A stretch of 59,991 nt of DNA from an uncultured Clostridia bacterium. GTDB taxonomy: Bacteria; Bacillota; Clostridia; Christensenellales; UBA1242. A program made the translations under genes and the position numbers. The DNA lies in NCBI GenBank assembly GCA_944381155.1, contig CALWKA010000006.1, forward strand, positions 1-59,991, read 5' to 3'. The notes below the pieces were generated by a model. The model worked only from the letters and a program-made list of their open reading frames with translations. It was not told the origin of the DNA and did no database searches. Each line of letters begins with the position of its first letter. The first letter of the stretch is position 1. Positions 37,850-45,799 of this stretch are shown here, one piece after another.

Positions 37850-38083
37850 ATGCAAGAGATGTTAGATTATATCGTCAAAAATATCGTATCTAGTCCAGAT
37901 GCGGTTGAAATTGCAGATGAAAGCAAGGGTAAGACGAAAATTTTTAGAGTCAGTGTATTGAAAAAAGACTTAGGAGCTGTGATTGGCAGGAATGGCAATA
38001 TTGCGAATGCAATCAGAACGGTTGTAAAATCGCTAGGCAGTCCTAGAGAAAAATTGGTAATAAAATTTGACGCTAAAAATTAG
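37850..38083 (+). CDS. khpA: KH-domain RNA-binding protein KhpA
   Basis: A 77-residue single KH-domain RNA-binding protein (YlqC). The GxxG loop is in IGRNGNIANAI. It pairs with KhpB in Bacillota and influences cell elongation and division. An AAGGAG site precedes the start. It shares the rpsP transcript. Confidence 0.93.
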   Translation: MQEMLDYIVKNIVSSPDAVEIADESKGKTKIFRVSVLKKDLGAVIGRNGNIANAIRTVVKSLGSPREKLVIKFDAKN

Positions 38084-38097
38084 TTAGGGAAATTTAG

Positions 38098-38213
38098 ACT
38101 TGCGCGGTTAACCTTTTGGCGCTAATATTATTAATAGAGATAAATAAAATTTATATAAATGCAATGTCTTTATAATATTAGTTCAAAATACTGATTGACA
38201 CGCAAGTTTTTTT
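38098..38213 (+). other. structured region between khpA and rimM (terminator or small RNA)
   Basis: ACTTGCG (38098-38104) can pair with CGCAAGT (38201-38207), which runs into seven T residues. Inside it CTAATATTAT (38122-38131) pairs with ATAATATTAG (38172-38181), and a GGTTAACC palindrome sits near the left base. The whole looks like a branched, ~115-base RNA ending in an intrinsic terminator. Confidence 0.5.
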
Positions 38214-38214
38214 A

Positions 38215-38243
38215 TTGCAATATAAGTTCGATTGTGTTAAAAT
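38215..38243 (+). promoter_or_regulatory. promoter of rimM-trmD
   Basis: TTGCAA, 17 bases, TAAAAT, directly after the structured region, giving rimM its own transcript. Confidence 0.6.
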
Positions 38244-38270
38244 AAATATTAAGTTAAATGGAGAAATTAT

Positions 38271-38771
38271 ATGTCAAATATTTTAGAAATAGGCAAAATA
38301 GTTCGTCCGCACGGGATCAAAGGTGCTGTGAAAATAATCAGTTATCTTGAAGATGCAGATTTATCCGAATTCAAACAAATTTTAATAGGTAAAAACCTTG
38401 AAAAAGCAAATATTACAAAAATTTCAATGTTAAATAACGATGCCTATTTAGTTTATATTGACATTATACCAAATATTGAGATAGCGGAGCAATACCGAAA
38501 TCAATATGTCTATATTGATAGATCGCAATATAAAGACTTCAAAGATAAAATATATTTGTCCGATTTGATTGGTGCGCCCGTATTGGACGAAAATCACAAA
38601 AAATTGGGTGAATTGGTAGATTTTGATGATTATGGGGCTAGTGTTATTTTGCAAATCAAGGCGGGAGCGGTCAGTTATTCTTTGCCATTTGTTGAAGATA
38701 TTGTTACTTATGATGACAAATTGAATGCCTTTGTGACTACCAAACAAAAGTTTGAGGATCTTCGCGTATGA
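38271..38771 (+). CDS. rimM: ribosome maturation factor RimM
   Basis: Helps mature the 3' domain of 16S rRNA and binds S19. The N-terminal domain opens with ILEIGKIVRPHGIKGAVKI, and a PRC-barrel domain follows from about residue 95. The 166 residues match the family. A TGGAG site precedes the start. It overlaps trmD by four bases (ATGA). Confidence 0.95.
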   Translation: MSNILEIGKIVRPHGIKGAVKIISYLEDADLSEFKQILIGKNLEKANITKISMLNNDAYLVYIDIIPNIEIAEQYRNQYVYIDRSQYKDFKDKIYLSDLIGAPVLDENHKKLGELVDFDDYGASVILQIKAGAVSYSLPFVEDIVTYDDKLNAFVTTKQKFEDLRV

Positions 38772-39451
38772 GAATAGATATTTTGACATTATTCCCTGAA
38801 ATGTTCGCGCCACTAAAAGAAAGTATAATTAAGCGCGCTGTTGATGACGGAAAAGTTGAGATCAATATTATCAACATTCGTGACTTTGCTTCTCCTCCTC
38901 ACTATAAATGCGACGATGAACCATTTGGTGGTGGGGCAGGAATGGTGATGATGTGTGAACCTATATACAAAGCAATTGAGAGTATAAAAACTGATGATTG
39001 CAAAATATTTTATATGTCACCTAGGGGAAAAAGATTTTCACAATCAAAGGCGCGCGAAATGTCTGAATTAAATCATATTATACTACTTTGTGGACATTAT
39101 GAAGGGGTGGATCAACGAGTGATTGATATGTTCAATATGGAAGAACTTTCAATAGGAGATTATATTTTGACAGGTGGAGAATTGCCTGCAATGGTGATAT
39201 CAGATGCGATTATTCGTCTAATTCCTAATGTGATCACACCAGATAGTATTGTAGAAGAAAGTTTTTCTACCAACTTGCTTGAATACAATCAATATACGCG
39301 TCCGTCTGTGTTTATGGGACAATCTGTGCCTGAAATTCTTCTGGGCGGAAATCACAAAAAGATTGAAGAATTTAGGAAAGCACAAGCAATTGAGATCACG
39401 AAGAAAAATCGCCCTGATCTATTAAAACCTGATCTATTAAAAGATAGTTAA
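38768..39451 (+). CDS. trmD: tRNA guanine-37 N1 methyltransferase
   Basis: Methylates G37 of tRNAs to prevent frameshifts. The SPOUT knot is visible: CGHYEGVDQRVID (about 112-124) and SIGDYILTGGELPAM (about 130-144). The 227 residues are slightly short for the family. The last codons contain a tandem 15-base repeat giving PDLLK twice. In most Bacillota rplS follows at once. Here it has moved downstream. Confidence 0.96.
   Translation: MRIDILTLFPEMFAPLKESIIKRAVDDGKVEINIINIRDFASPPHYKCDDEPFGGGAGMVMMCEPIYKAIESIKTDDCKIFYMSPRGKRFSQSKAREMSELNHIILLCGHYEGVDQRVIDMFNMEELSIGDYILTGGELPAMVISDAIIRLIPNVITPDSIVEESFSTNLLEYNQYTRPSVFMGQSVPEILLGGNHKKIEEFRKAQAIEITKKNRPDLLKPDLLKDS
39413..39442 (+). repeat. 15-bp tandem repeat at the 3' end of trmD
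   Basis: CCTGATCTATTAAAA occurs twice in direct succession. It is in frame and duplicates five residues just before the stop codon, most likely a slippage event. Confidence 0.9.
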
Positions 39452-39475
39452 TAAAATATAATTAAAAATATTGTC

Positions 39476-39513
39476 AGAAAAAACAAAATAACATTGAGTT
39501 TGTTTTGTTTTTT
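39476..39513 (+). terminator. terminator after trmD
   Basis: AAAACAAAA pairs with TTTTGTTTT, with AAC/GTT inside across a mismatch, and the 3' arm runs into a long T stretch. It overlaps the rbgA promoter. Confidence 0.55.
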
Positions 39514-39522
39514 TGATATAAT
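39494..39522 (+). promoter_or_regulatory. promoter of rbgA, placed for a leaderless mRNA
   Basis: TTGAGT, 17 bases, TATAAT. The ATG at 39529 begins 6 bases after the -10, and there is no ribosome site. Confidence 0.65.
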
Positions 39523-39528
39523 ATAAAT

Positions 39529-40371
39529 ATGATTAATTGGTTCCCTGGACATATGAATAAAACTTTGAAGCAGATGCAACAAGATAGTAAGATCTGCGAT
39601 TGTTTTATATATATTTTAGATGCGCGATGCCCGTTGTCTTGCATAAATCCTGAATTTGTAAAAGTGATAGGGAAAAAACCTATTATTTATGTTTTGAATA
39701 AATCAGATTTGGTTGAGCGAAAGGATATAGAAAAATTCCAACAATATTTTTCATCCATTGGTCAAACTTGTGTCAGCATCAATGCTACGATATCTGGCAG
39801 TGGCAAAATTATAATCAGTGCAATAAATGCAGTGTTTAAAGATAGATTAGAAAAGAACAAAGAAAAAAATGTGAATTTTATTATACGCGCAATGATTCTG
39901 GGCATACCAAATTCAGGAAAGTCAACTATTGTAAATAATCTTTGCAAAAAAGCTAGGGCAATCACGGGAAACAGAGCAGGGGTGACCAAGAGTAAGCAAT
40001 GGGTAAAACTTGATAATAACATTGAAGTTATGGACACACCAGGAGTGCTGTTGCCTAATTTTGACAATGAAGAAAATGCATATAATCTGGCAATTGCGGG
40101 CGCAATTAAAGACGAAATTTTGTATTTGCCAGATGTTGCGATTCAGTTGATTAAAAGATTGAAATCATTGGCAAAAATTGATATTATAGGCACTAAATAT
40201 AGTGTAGATATTGATAATTCTACTCAAGAACTAGATATATTAAAACAAATAGGCAAAAAGCGAGGGTGTTTATTAAAAGGTGGAGAAATTGACATTGAAC
40301 GCAGTGCAAAAATCTTAATTACAGATTTTAGATCCGCAAAATTAGGCAAAATTTGTTTGGAGCAAGTATGA
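39529..40371 (+). CDS. rbgA: ribosome biogenesis GTPase RbgA (YlqF)
   Basis: A circularly permuted GTPase needed for late 50S assembly. The N-terminal WFPGHMNKTLKQM motif is typical. The G motifs come in permuted order: NKSD near residue 62, then GIPNSGKSTIVN near 124, then DTPGVLLP near 169. The 280 residues match the family. It appears to be leaderless. It overlaps rnhB by four bases. Confidence 0.95.
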   Translation: MINWFPGHMNKTLKQMQQDSKICDCFIYILDARCPLSCINPEFVKVIGKKPIIYVLNKSDLVERKDIEKFQQYFSSIGQTCVSINATISGSGKIIISAINAVFKDRLEKNKEKNVNFIIRAMILGIPNSGKSTIVNNLCKKARAITGNRAGVTKSKQWVKLDNNIEVMDTPGVLLPNFDNEENAYNLAIAGAIKDEILYLPDVAIQLIKRLKSLAKIDIIGTKYSVDIDNSTQELDILKQIGKKRGCLLKGGEIDIERSAKILITDFRSAKLGKICLEQV

Positions 40372-41024
40372 TTGATACTTTGAAAATATTTGAATATGAT
40401 AAATCTTTTTTGTCAGATAAAATAAAATATATTGCAGGAATAGACGAAGTCGGGCGCGGTCCACTTGCAGGCCCTGTGGTGACCGCTTGCATAATTATGC
40501 CATATTCGCAAGATAGTATGATAGACGGCGTGTTTGATAGCAAAAAAGTGAGCAAGAAAAATCGAGAAATTTTATATGATAAAATATTAGCAAATGCAAT
40601 AGATTATTCTATTTCGGTAGAGCAGGTGAAATCTATCGATGAATTGAACATCTTGAATGCCACGATCAAAGCGATGAAACATTCATATTGTGAATTAAAA
40701 TTGAAGCCAGATTTGTTGTTGATCGATGCGGTAAAATTGAATATAAATGAAAATGAAAAATCAATAATTAAAGGCGATGCTACGAGTTATGCCATAGCGT
40801 GTGCTTCTATAGTGGCAAAGGTGTATCGTGATAGATTGATGCAAGAATATGCTAAAAAATATCCCGAATATGATTTTGAAAATAATGTAGGATATGGCAC
40901 TAAAAAACACATTGAAGCAATTAAAAAATTTGGAGTGACAGATATTCATCGTATTAGTTTTTTGAAAAACATTATTGGAGAAGAAGAATGCAAAAGAATA
41001 TCTATGGAAAGAGAAGCGAAATAA
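40368..41024 (+). CDS. rnhB: ribonuclease HII
   Basis: Removes ribonucleotides from DNA-RNA hybrids. The catalytic motif GIDEVGRGPLAGPVV is near residue 24, and later acidic residues are in LLIDAVKL and ASIVAKVYRDRLM. The frame extends upstream to a TTG at 40353, but the ATG at 40368 follows a TTTGGAG site and overlaps the rbgA stop as ATGA. Length 218. Its 3' end overlaps the next gene by 37 bases. Confidence 0.95.
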   Translation: MIDTLKIFEYDKSFLSDKIKYIAGIDEVGRGPLAGPVVTACIIMPYSQDSMIDGVFDSKKVSKKNREILYDKILANAIDYSISVEQVKSIDELNILNATIKAMKHSYCELKLKPDLLLIDAVKLNINENEKSIIKGDATSYAIACASIVAKVYRDRLMQEYAKKYPEYDFENNVGYGTKKHIEAIKKFGVTDIHRISFLKNIIGEEECKRISMEREAK

Positions 41025-41338
41025 TTGCACAAAATTATTTGAAGAAATTAGGCTACAAAATTTTGGAAACGAATTATTCTACAAAATTGGGTGAGATTGA
41101 CATAATAGCAATGGACAAAAACAACTACATAGTGTTTTTCGAAGTAAAGTCTAGGATGAGCAGGAAGTTGGGTGATCCATTTGAAGCAATAAATTTGATA
41201 AAACAACAAAAGATTAGGAATGTTGCCACAATGTATTTGAAATCACATCACTTGCTGAACGCGAATTGTAGATTTGATGCAATCGCCGTGTTGGGAGAAT
41301 CAGATGATGACATTCGTCATATTCTAGACGCTTTTTGA
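40988..41338 (+). CDS. YraN family endonuclease-fold protein (UPF0102)
   Basis: A 116-residue member of UPF0102 with a Holliday-junction-resolvase-like nuclease core: GEIDIIAMDKNNYIVFFEVKSR contains the D...EVK residues. Its role in cells is not established; it usually sits beside rnhB, as here. The start is supported by a GGAGAAG site and lies 37 bases inside rnhB. Confidence 0.92.
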   Translation: MQKNIYGKRSEIIAQNYLKKLGYKILETNYSTKLGEIDIIAMDKNNYIVFFEVKSRMSRKLGDPFEAINLIKQQKIRNVATMYLKSHHLLNANCRFDAIAVLGESDDDIRHILDAF

Positions 41339-41529
41339 TTTTTAATAATTATGAGTTTTAAGATTAAAAGTCTTTGCAAAATGTGTTAATGTTTTAGTTT
41401 TATATTAGATTTATTTGAAATTAGATATTTTTCTATTCCTTAATTTTCATTTTTATCAAATTGAATAATGAAAAATATAAAAGTTTATGAAATTATCAAA
41501 TTTATCATACTAAATTTTTGAAAAATACT

Positions 41530-41558
41530 TGCAAATTAATTTTACTTATGCTATAATT
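41530..41558 (+). promoter_or_regulatory. promoter of rplS
   Basis: TTGCAA, 17 bases, TATAAT. The -10 has a TGC extension. Transcription would start about 41565, just before the leader hairpin. Confidence 0.8.
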
Positions 41559-41567
41559 AGCAAGCAT

Positions 41568-41604
41568 TGGCGGTCCGCTGTATTCCAATTATAAGAACGC
41601 CAAA
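41568..41604 (+). promoter_or_regulatory. L19 leader-type RNA element
   Basis: TTGGCG (41568-41573) pairs with CGCCAA (41599-41604), closing a short structured loop right before the AAGGAGG site of rplS. Position and shape fit the known Bacillota L19 leader that controls L19 synthesis. I could not run a covariance search. Confidence 0.6.
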
Positions 41605-41616
41605 AAGGAGGTAAGT

Positions 41617-41958
41617 ATGACTATTATCGACCAAATCGAGAAAGAGCAATTGCGTAACGATATTACTTCTTTTAATATTGGAGACACCGTACGAGTTATG
41701 GTTAAAGTCAAAGAAGGAGACAAAGAGCGTATTCAAGCATACGAAGGCGTAGTAATTGCAAAGAGAGGAAAAGGTATTAGAGAAACCTTTACCGTTAGGC
41801 GTGTGTCATTCGGTATTGGGGTTGAGCGTACATTCCCTATCAATAGTCCACGCATAGACAAAGTTATCGTGGTAAGAAAGGGTAAAGTTAGACGCGCAAA
41901 AATCTATTACATTCGTGACCTTTCAGGTAAAGCGGCGAAAGTTAAAGAAATCAAATAA
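41617..41958 (+). CDS. rplS: 50S ribosomal protein L19
   Basis: A protein at the interface of the ribosomal subunits. The segments [26 protein letters not shown] and [18 protein letters not shown] are diagnostic. The 113 residues match. It has its own promoter, leader and terminator, and is separated from trmD by rbgA, rnhB and yraN, unlike the usual trmD-rplS order. Confidence 0.97.
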   Translation: MTIIDQIEKEQLRNDITSFNIGDTVRVMVKVKEGDKERIQAYEGVVIAKRGKGIRETFTVRRVSFGIGVERTFPINSPRIDKVIVVRKGKVRRAKIYYIRDLSGKAAKVKEIK

Positions 41959-41976
41959 GGCAGAGATGCCTTTTTT
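41957..41976 (+). terminator. terminator after rplS
   Basis: AAGGCA-GAGA-TGCCTT running into six T residues at the stop codon. Confidence 0.92.
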
Positions 41977-42396
41977 CTTTTTTGTAATTAAATTGAAATT
42001 CAATAATTTTGAAATCAAGTATATTTTTATTTTATATTTACTAATTATTTAAAAATAGATATTTATATATTATAATTTTATAGATGTTTTAGATGTTTAT
42101 ATATTTTTTGTTTTTATAAAATTTACATTTTTATTTTATATTTTCTATAGATATTTATTTATTAATATTTTAAATTTTAATATTTTATAAACATTTATTT
42201 TTTTGATTTCATTATATTAAGAAAAATTTATTTTTGACTAAATTATAACATTATAATTATTTTGATGATAATAAAAAAAATTTTAAGTAAACTAAAAACT
42301 TATATCAGCATAAAATTTTTTATTTTTAGATAATTGAAAGCATTATTTACTTGCGTAATATGTAAATACAATTAAAAATCAAGAATATTCCACATT
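41977..42396. other. gene-free AT-rich spacer
   Basis: Dominated by T/A runs with several TTTATATTT-like motifs. I see no gene or RNA in it. Confidence 0.6.
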
Positions 42397-42410
42397 CAAA
42401 CATTTGTTCG
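42397..42410. promoter_or_regulatory. candidate LexA (SOS) box before comM-dprA
   Basis: The reverse complement reads CGAACAAATGTTTG, matching 13 of 14 positions of the Gram-positive LexA consensus CGAACRNRYGTTYC. It lies 10 bases before the -35 of the comM promoter. Confidence 0.4.
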
Positions 42411-42419
42411 ACAATTTAG

Positions 42420-42449
42420 TTGACAAGATTTTCAAAAATATGATATTCT
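42420..42449 (+). promoter_or_regulatory. promoter of the comM-dprA-topA operon
   Basis: TTGACA, 18 bases, TATTCT, about 18 bases before the comM start, with a ribosome site AAAGGA. Confidence 0.65.
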
Positions 42450-42467
42450 CAATTCAAAGGAAGAAAA

Positions 42468-44000
42468 ATGTTAGCAAAAATATTATCCTATGGGCTGTCT
42501 GGAATAAATGGTTATCCAGTGGAAATTCAATTGGATGTAAATGCAGGATTGCCCGGTTATGATGTGGTAGGACTTGCAGACACTGCAATCAAAGAGAGCA
42601 AGTCGCGCGTAAAAGCTGCCATTAAAAATAGCAGTTTCAACTATCCTATCAATAAAATTATAATAAATCTCGCGCCCGCAGACACGAAAAAAGAAGGTAG
42701 TCTATATGACTTGCCTATTGCACTGGGCATATTAGTGGCAGAGGAAATTATTTCAAACAAATCATTAGAAAATTTTGTGGTGCTAGGCGAATTATCGCTG
42801 AATGGCGAGATTAGGAAATTGAACGGAATTTTACCTATGCTTATAAGTGCAAAGCAAATGGGTTTTAGCAGATTTATTATTCCAAAAGAAAATGCAATGG
42901 AAGCATCGTTTATAGATAAAATAGAGGTTTATCCTGTAGAAACTTTGAAGCAAGTTGTTTCATTTTTGAAAGGCGAAATCCAGATTGAAAAAAATGATTG
43001 CAAGACTTTTGAATCGGCACTAAAAGAGCACAATTATTCACACGATTTTGCGTATGTAAAAGGTCAGGCGAGTGCGAAGCGTGCTATGGAAATAGCCGCA
43101 GCAGGCGGGCATAATATAATTTTGATAGGTCCGCCAGGAGCAGGAAAGACTATGCTTACGAAATGTTTCCCATCCATTTTGCCCGATTTAACATTTGAAG
43201 AAAGTTTAGAAGTGACGAAAATTCATAGTGTGGCAGGAGTTTTGGATCCAAAACAGGGGATAGTGGTACAGCGCCCGTTTAGAAGCCCGCACCATACAGC
43301 CACCCTAATTGCGCTGACAGGCGGAGGGCAGAAAGCAAAGCCGGGAGAAATTAGCCTTGCGCATAATGGAGTGCTGTTTTTGGATGAAATGCCAGAATAT
43401 GCTAGGAATACTATAGAAACTTTGCGTCAGCCTATGGAAGATGGATATATTACAGTGGCAAGAAACGCACTCACAGTTCAATATCCTGCTAATTTTATTT
43501 TGGTGGCAAGTATGAATCCGTGTCCGTGCGGATATTATGGAAGTACAACAAATCAATGTAAATGTACCGCCACCGCAATTCACAAATATCTATCAAAGAT
43601 TAGCGGACCATTGCTAGATAGAATTGATTTGCATATTGAAGTGGATAGCATCAATTATGAAGAATTATCCCATTACGAGCTAGAAGAACCGAGCAGTGAA
43701 ATCAAAAAAAGAGTGAATAAAGCGCGCGCAATTCAACTCCAGCGATTTAAAGATAGCAATATTTACTCAAATGCGAAAATGAATGAAAAGGAATTTAAAA
43801 AATATTGTGCGCTAGACAAAGATTGTACCGACTTATTGGAGATTGCATTCAAAAGATTTAATTTGACCGCGCGTGCGTATAATCGCATTTTGAAAGTGGC
43901 ACGCACAATTGCAGATCTTGACGGAAAAGAAAATATTGAAAGGAAACATCTAATGGAAGCGATACAATATAGGACATTAGATAAAAAGTATACGGTGTAA
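42468..44000 (+). CDS. comM: YifB/ComM family AAA ATPase
   Basis: A Mg-chelatase-like AAA protein. In competent bacteria ComM drives branch migration during DNA uptake. The N-terminal ChlI domain (1-170) is followed by a AAA core with GPPGAGKTMLTKCFPSILP near 213, RPFRSPHHTAT near 268 and FLDEMPEY near 304, and a zinc-binding CPCGYYG...C segment near 348. The 510 residues match. dprA, also linked to DNA uptake, follows after one base. Confidence 0.94.
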   Translation: MLAKILSYGLSGINGYPVEIQLDVNAGLPGYDVVGLADTAIKESKSRVKAAIKNSSFNYPINKIIINLAPADTKKEGSLYDLPIALGILVAEEIISNKSLENFVVLGELSLNGEIRKLNGILPMLISAKQMGFSRFIIPKENAMEASFIDKIEVYPVETLKQVVSFLKGEIQIEKNDCKTFESALKEHNYSHDFAYVKGQASAKRAMEIAAAGGHNIILIGPPGAGKTMLTKCFPSILPDLTFEESLEVTKIHSVAGVLDPKQGIVVQRPFRSPHHTATLIALTGGGQKAKPGEISLAHNGVLFLDEMPEYARNTIETLRQPMEDGYITVARNALTVQYPANFILVASMNPCPCGYYGSTTNQCKCTATAIHKYLSKISGPLLDRIDLHIEVDSINYEELSHYELEEPSSEIKKRVNKARAIQLQRFKDSNIYSNAKMNEKEFKKYCALDKDCTDLLEIAFKRFNLTARAYNRILKVARTIADLDGKENIERKHLMEAIQYRTLDKKYTV

Positions 44001-44001
44001 A

Positions 44002-45078
44002 ATGACAATAGATGATAGGAATATAATTTGGTTAGATTTGTTTTCGTTTCTAACTTATCAAAAGAAGAAAAAGATTTTGAATTTGTTTGAAAAAGGGAAG
44101 GATATCAAGTCTTCCTTTTTGTCTAATAAACACATTCGCGAAATTTTGACGGATACAGAGATCAACAAGATGTCAAATATGCTAGACAATCACATATTAG
44201 ATAGATATATAGATCAATTCAATCGAGATAATATTATAATGATTACCATCAACGATCCAAGATATCCAAAATTGTTACTTGAGATATCTTCGCCTCCACT
44301 ATGTTTGTATTGCAAGGGAAATATTCAGTTGTTGAACACATTATCAATAGCGGTGGTTGGGACTAGACGCCCGACCGATTATGGAATAGTGACCACAAAG
44401 CAATTTGTAAAAGAGTTGGTACAAAACGATGTGACCATTGTTTCAGGTTTGGCGGCTGGAATAGACTCAATAGCGCATAGGACCGCATTAGAAAATCAGG
44501 GTAAAACAATTGCAGTGCTGGCGGGCGGATTATATCATATATATCCTGCTTCAAATCAGTTTTTGGCACGAAAGATGACGGAAAATAATTTAATTTTGTC
44601 GGAGAATAGTCCAGATGTAACTCCTACGACATATTATTTTCCTATCAGAAATAGAATAATTGCAGGACTTTCAAGCGGAGTGTTGATTCCAGAAGCTAGC
44701 AAAAAGAGTGGATCGCTTCACACTGCAAGATATGCAGATGATTTCAATAGAGAAATTTATGCCATTCCGGGCAAGATTACATCCGAAATGTCAAAAGGCA
44801 CTAATCTTTTAATAAAACAATTAAAAGCGAATATTATACTTTCGCCAGATGAAATTCTTGACGCTTTGAATATTAATAAAAATGAAAAAAATTGCAACAT
44901 TCAACTTGACATTCGCGACCAAAGTATATTAAATTATATTCAGACTGAAAAAAAGACATTTCAAGAGATAGCAGATTTTACGCACCTTTCTGCAGGTGAA
45001 TTGAATTCAATTTTGCTCGAGCTTGAGATGAACGGATTGGTCACAAAACTAGCAAACAATAGTTATATAAAATCATAA
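44002..45078 (+). CDS. dprA: DNA processing protein DprA
   Basis: Loads RecA on incoming single-stranded DNA. The Rossmann-like core shows GTRRPTDYG near 117, SGLAAGIDSIAHRTAL near 150 and GGLYHIYPASNQ near 177. A C-terminal winged-helix domain (about 300-358) completes it. The 358 residues match. Translation is probably coupled to comM. The ribosome site is weak. Confidence 0.95.
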   Translation: MTIDDRNIIWLDLFSFLTYQKKKKILNLFEKGKDIKSSFLSNKHIREILTDTEINKMSNMLDNHILDRYIDQFNRDNIIMITINDPRYPKLLLEISSPPLCLYCKGNIQLLNTLSIAVVGTRRPTDYGIVTTKQFVKELVQNDVTIVSGLAAGIDSIAHRTALENQGKTIAVLAGGLYHIYPASNQFLARKMTENNLILSENSPDVTPTTYYFPIRNRIIAGLSSGVLIPEASKKSGSLHTARYADDFNREIYAIPGKITSEMSKGTNLLIKQLKANIILSPDEILDALNINKNEKNCNIQLDIRDQSILNYIQTEKKTFQEIADFTHLSAGELNSILLELEMNGLVTKLANNSYIKS

Positions 45079-45089
45079 ATGGAGAAAAA

Positions 45090-45782
45090 ATGAAAAAATA
45101 TGTGGTGTTTGATTTCGATGGAACGCTAACAATTGCTAAAAAGGGATCAAATTCTTGGTATAACATTTGGAACTATCTAGATGCTTTGGATGAAGACGAA
45201 TATTTATACAATAAATACAAAAATGGAGAATTTGACTATAACGAATGGGTGATAAGGTGTATTGATTCGTATAAAACGCACAACCTTGACAAATCGGCAA
45301 TGAAAGTATTGGCAAATAATGTAAATTTGATCAATGATATAGCGGAAATTTTCCAATTATTTAACAAATTGAATATAAAAATATATATTATGTCACAGGG
45401 AGTTAAAAATATCATTGATTTAGCCCTGAAAGATGTATTAAAATATATATCAGATATTCAAGGAGTGGAGTTATTTTTTGACGAAAATGATATTGTAAGT
45501 GGCGCTAGTTACAAAATTGAAGATAAACAAGATTACATTCAAGATATTATCGCGCAGGAAAATTGCGATCCAGAGGATATTTTATTTGTGGGCAACGGGC
45601 AAAACGATGAAACAGTATACAAAACGGGAGTGGAAACGCTATGTTTGAACGCGGATGACACTGATTGCAACAACAAAACATTTTGGACTAATTCGCTTGA
45701 AACCGATTCATTGTCTGACATATTGAGATATGTTTTGCCAGACGATTATGAATTGAATGTAGATAATGAAATCAAAAATTAA
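45090..45782 (+). CDS. HAD family hydrolase (phosphoserine-phosphatase-like)
   Basis: A cytosolic phosphatase of 230 residues. Motif I is DFDGT with nucleophile Asp8 and Asp10, motif II is in YIMSQG near residue 100, and motif III/IV is in LFVGNGQNDETVY near 170. The cap is small and helical, as in the SerB-like class. The substrate is unknown. It has a TGGAG site and sits between dprA and topA, a position where no such gene is standard. Confidence 0.85.
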   Translation: MKKYVVFDFDGTLTIAKKGSNSWYNIWNYLDALDEDEYLYNKYKNGEFDYNEWVIRCIDSYKTHNLDKSAMKVLANNVNLINDIAEIFQLFNKLNIKIYIMSQGVKNIIDLALKDVLKYISDIQGVELFFDENDIVSGASYKIEDKQDYIQDIIAQENCDPEDILFVGNGQNDETVYKTGVETLCLNADDTDCNNKTFWTNSLETDSLSDILRYVLPDDYELNVDNEIKN

Positions 45783-45799
45783 AAATTATAAGGAGCAGT

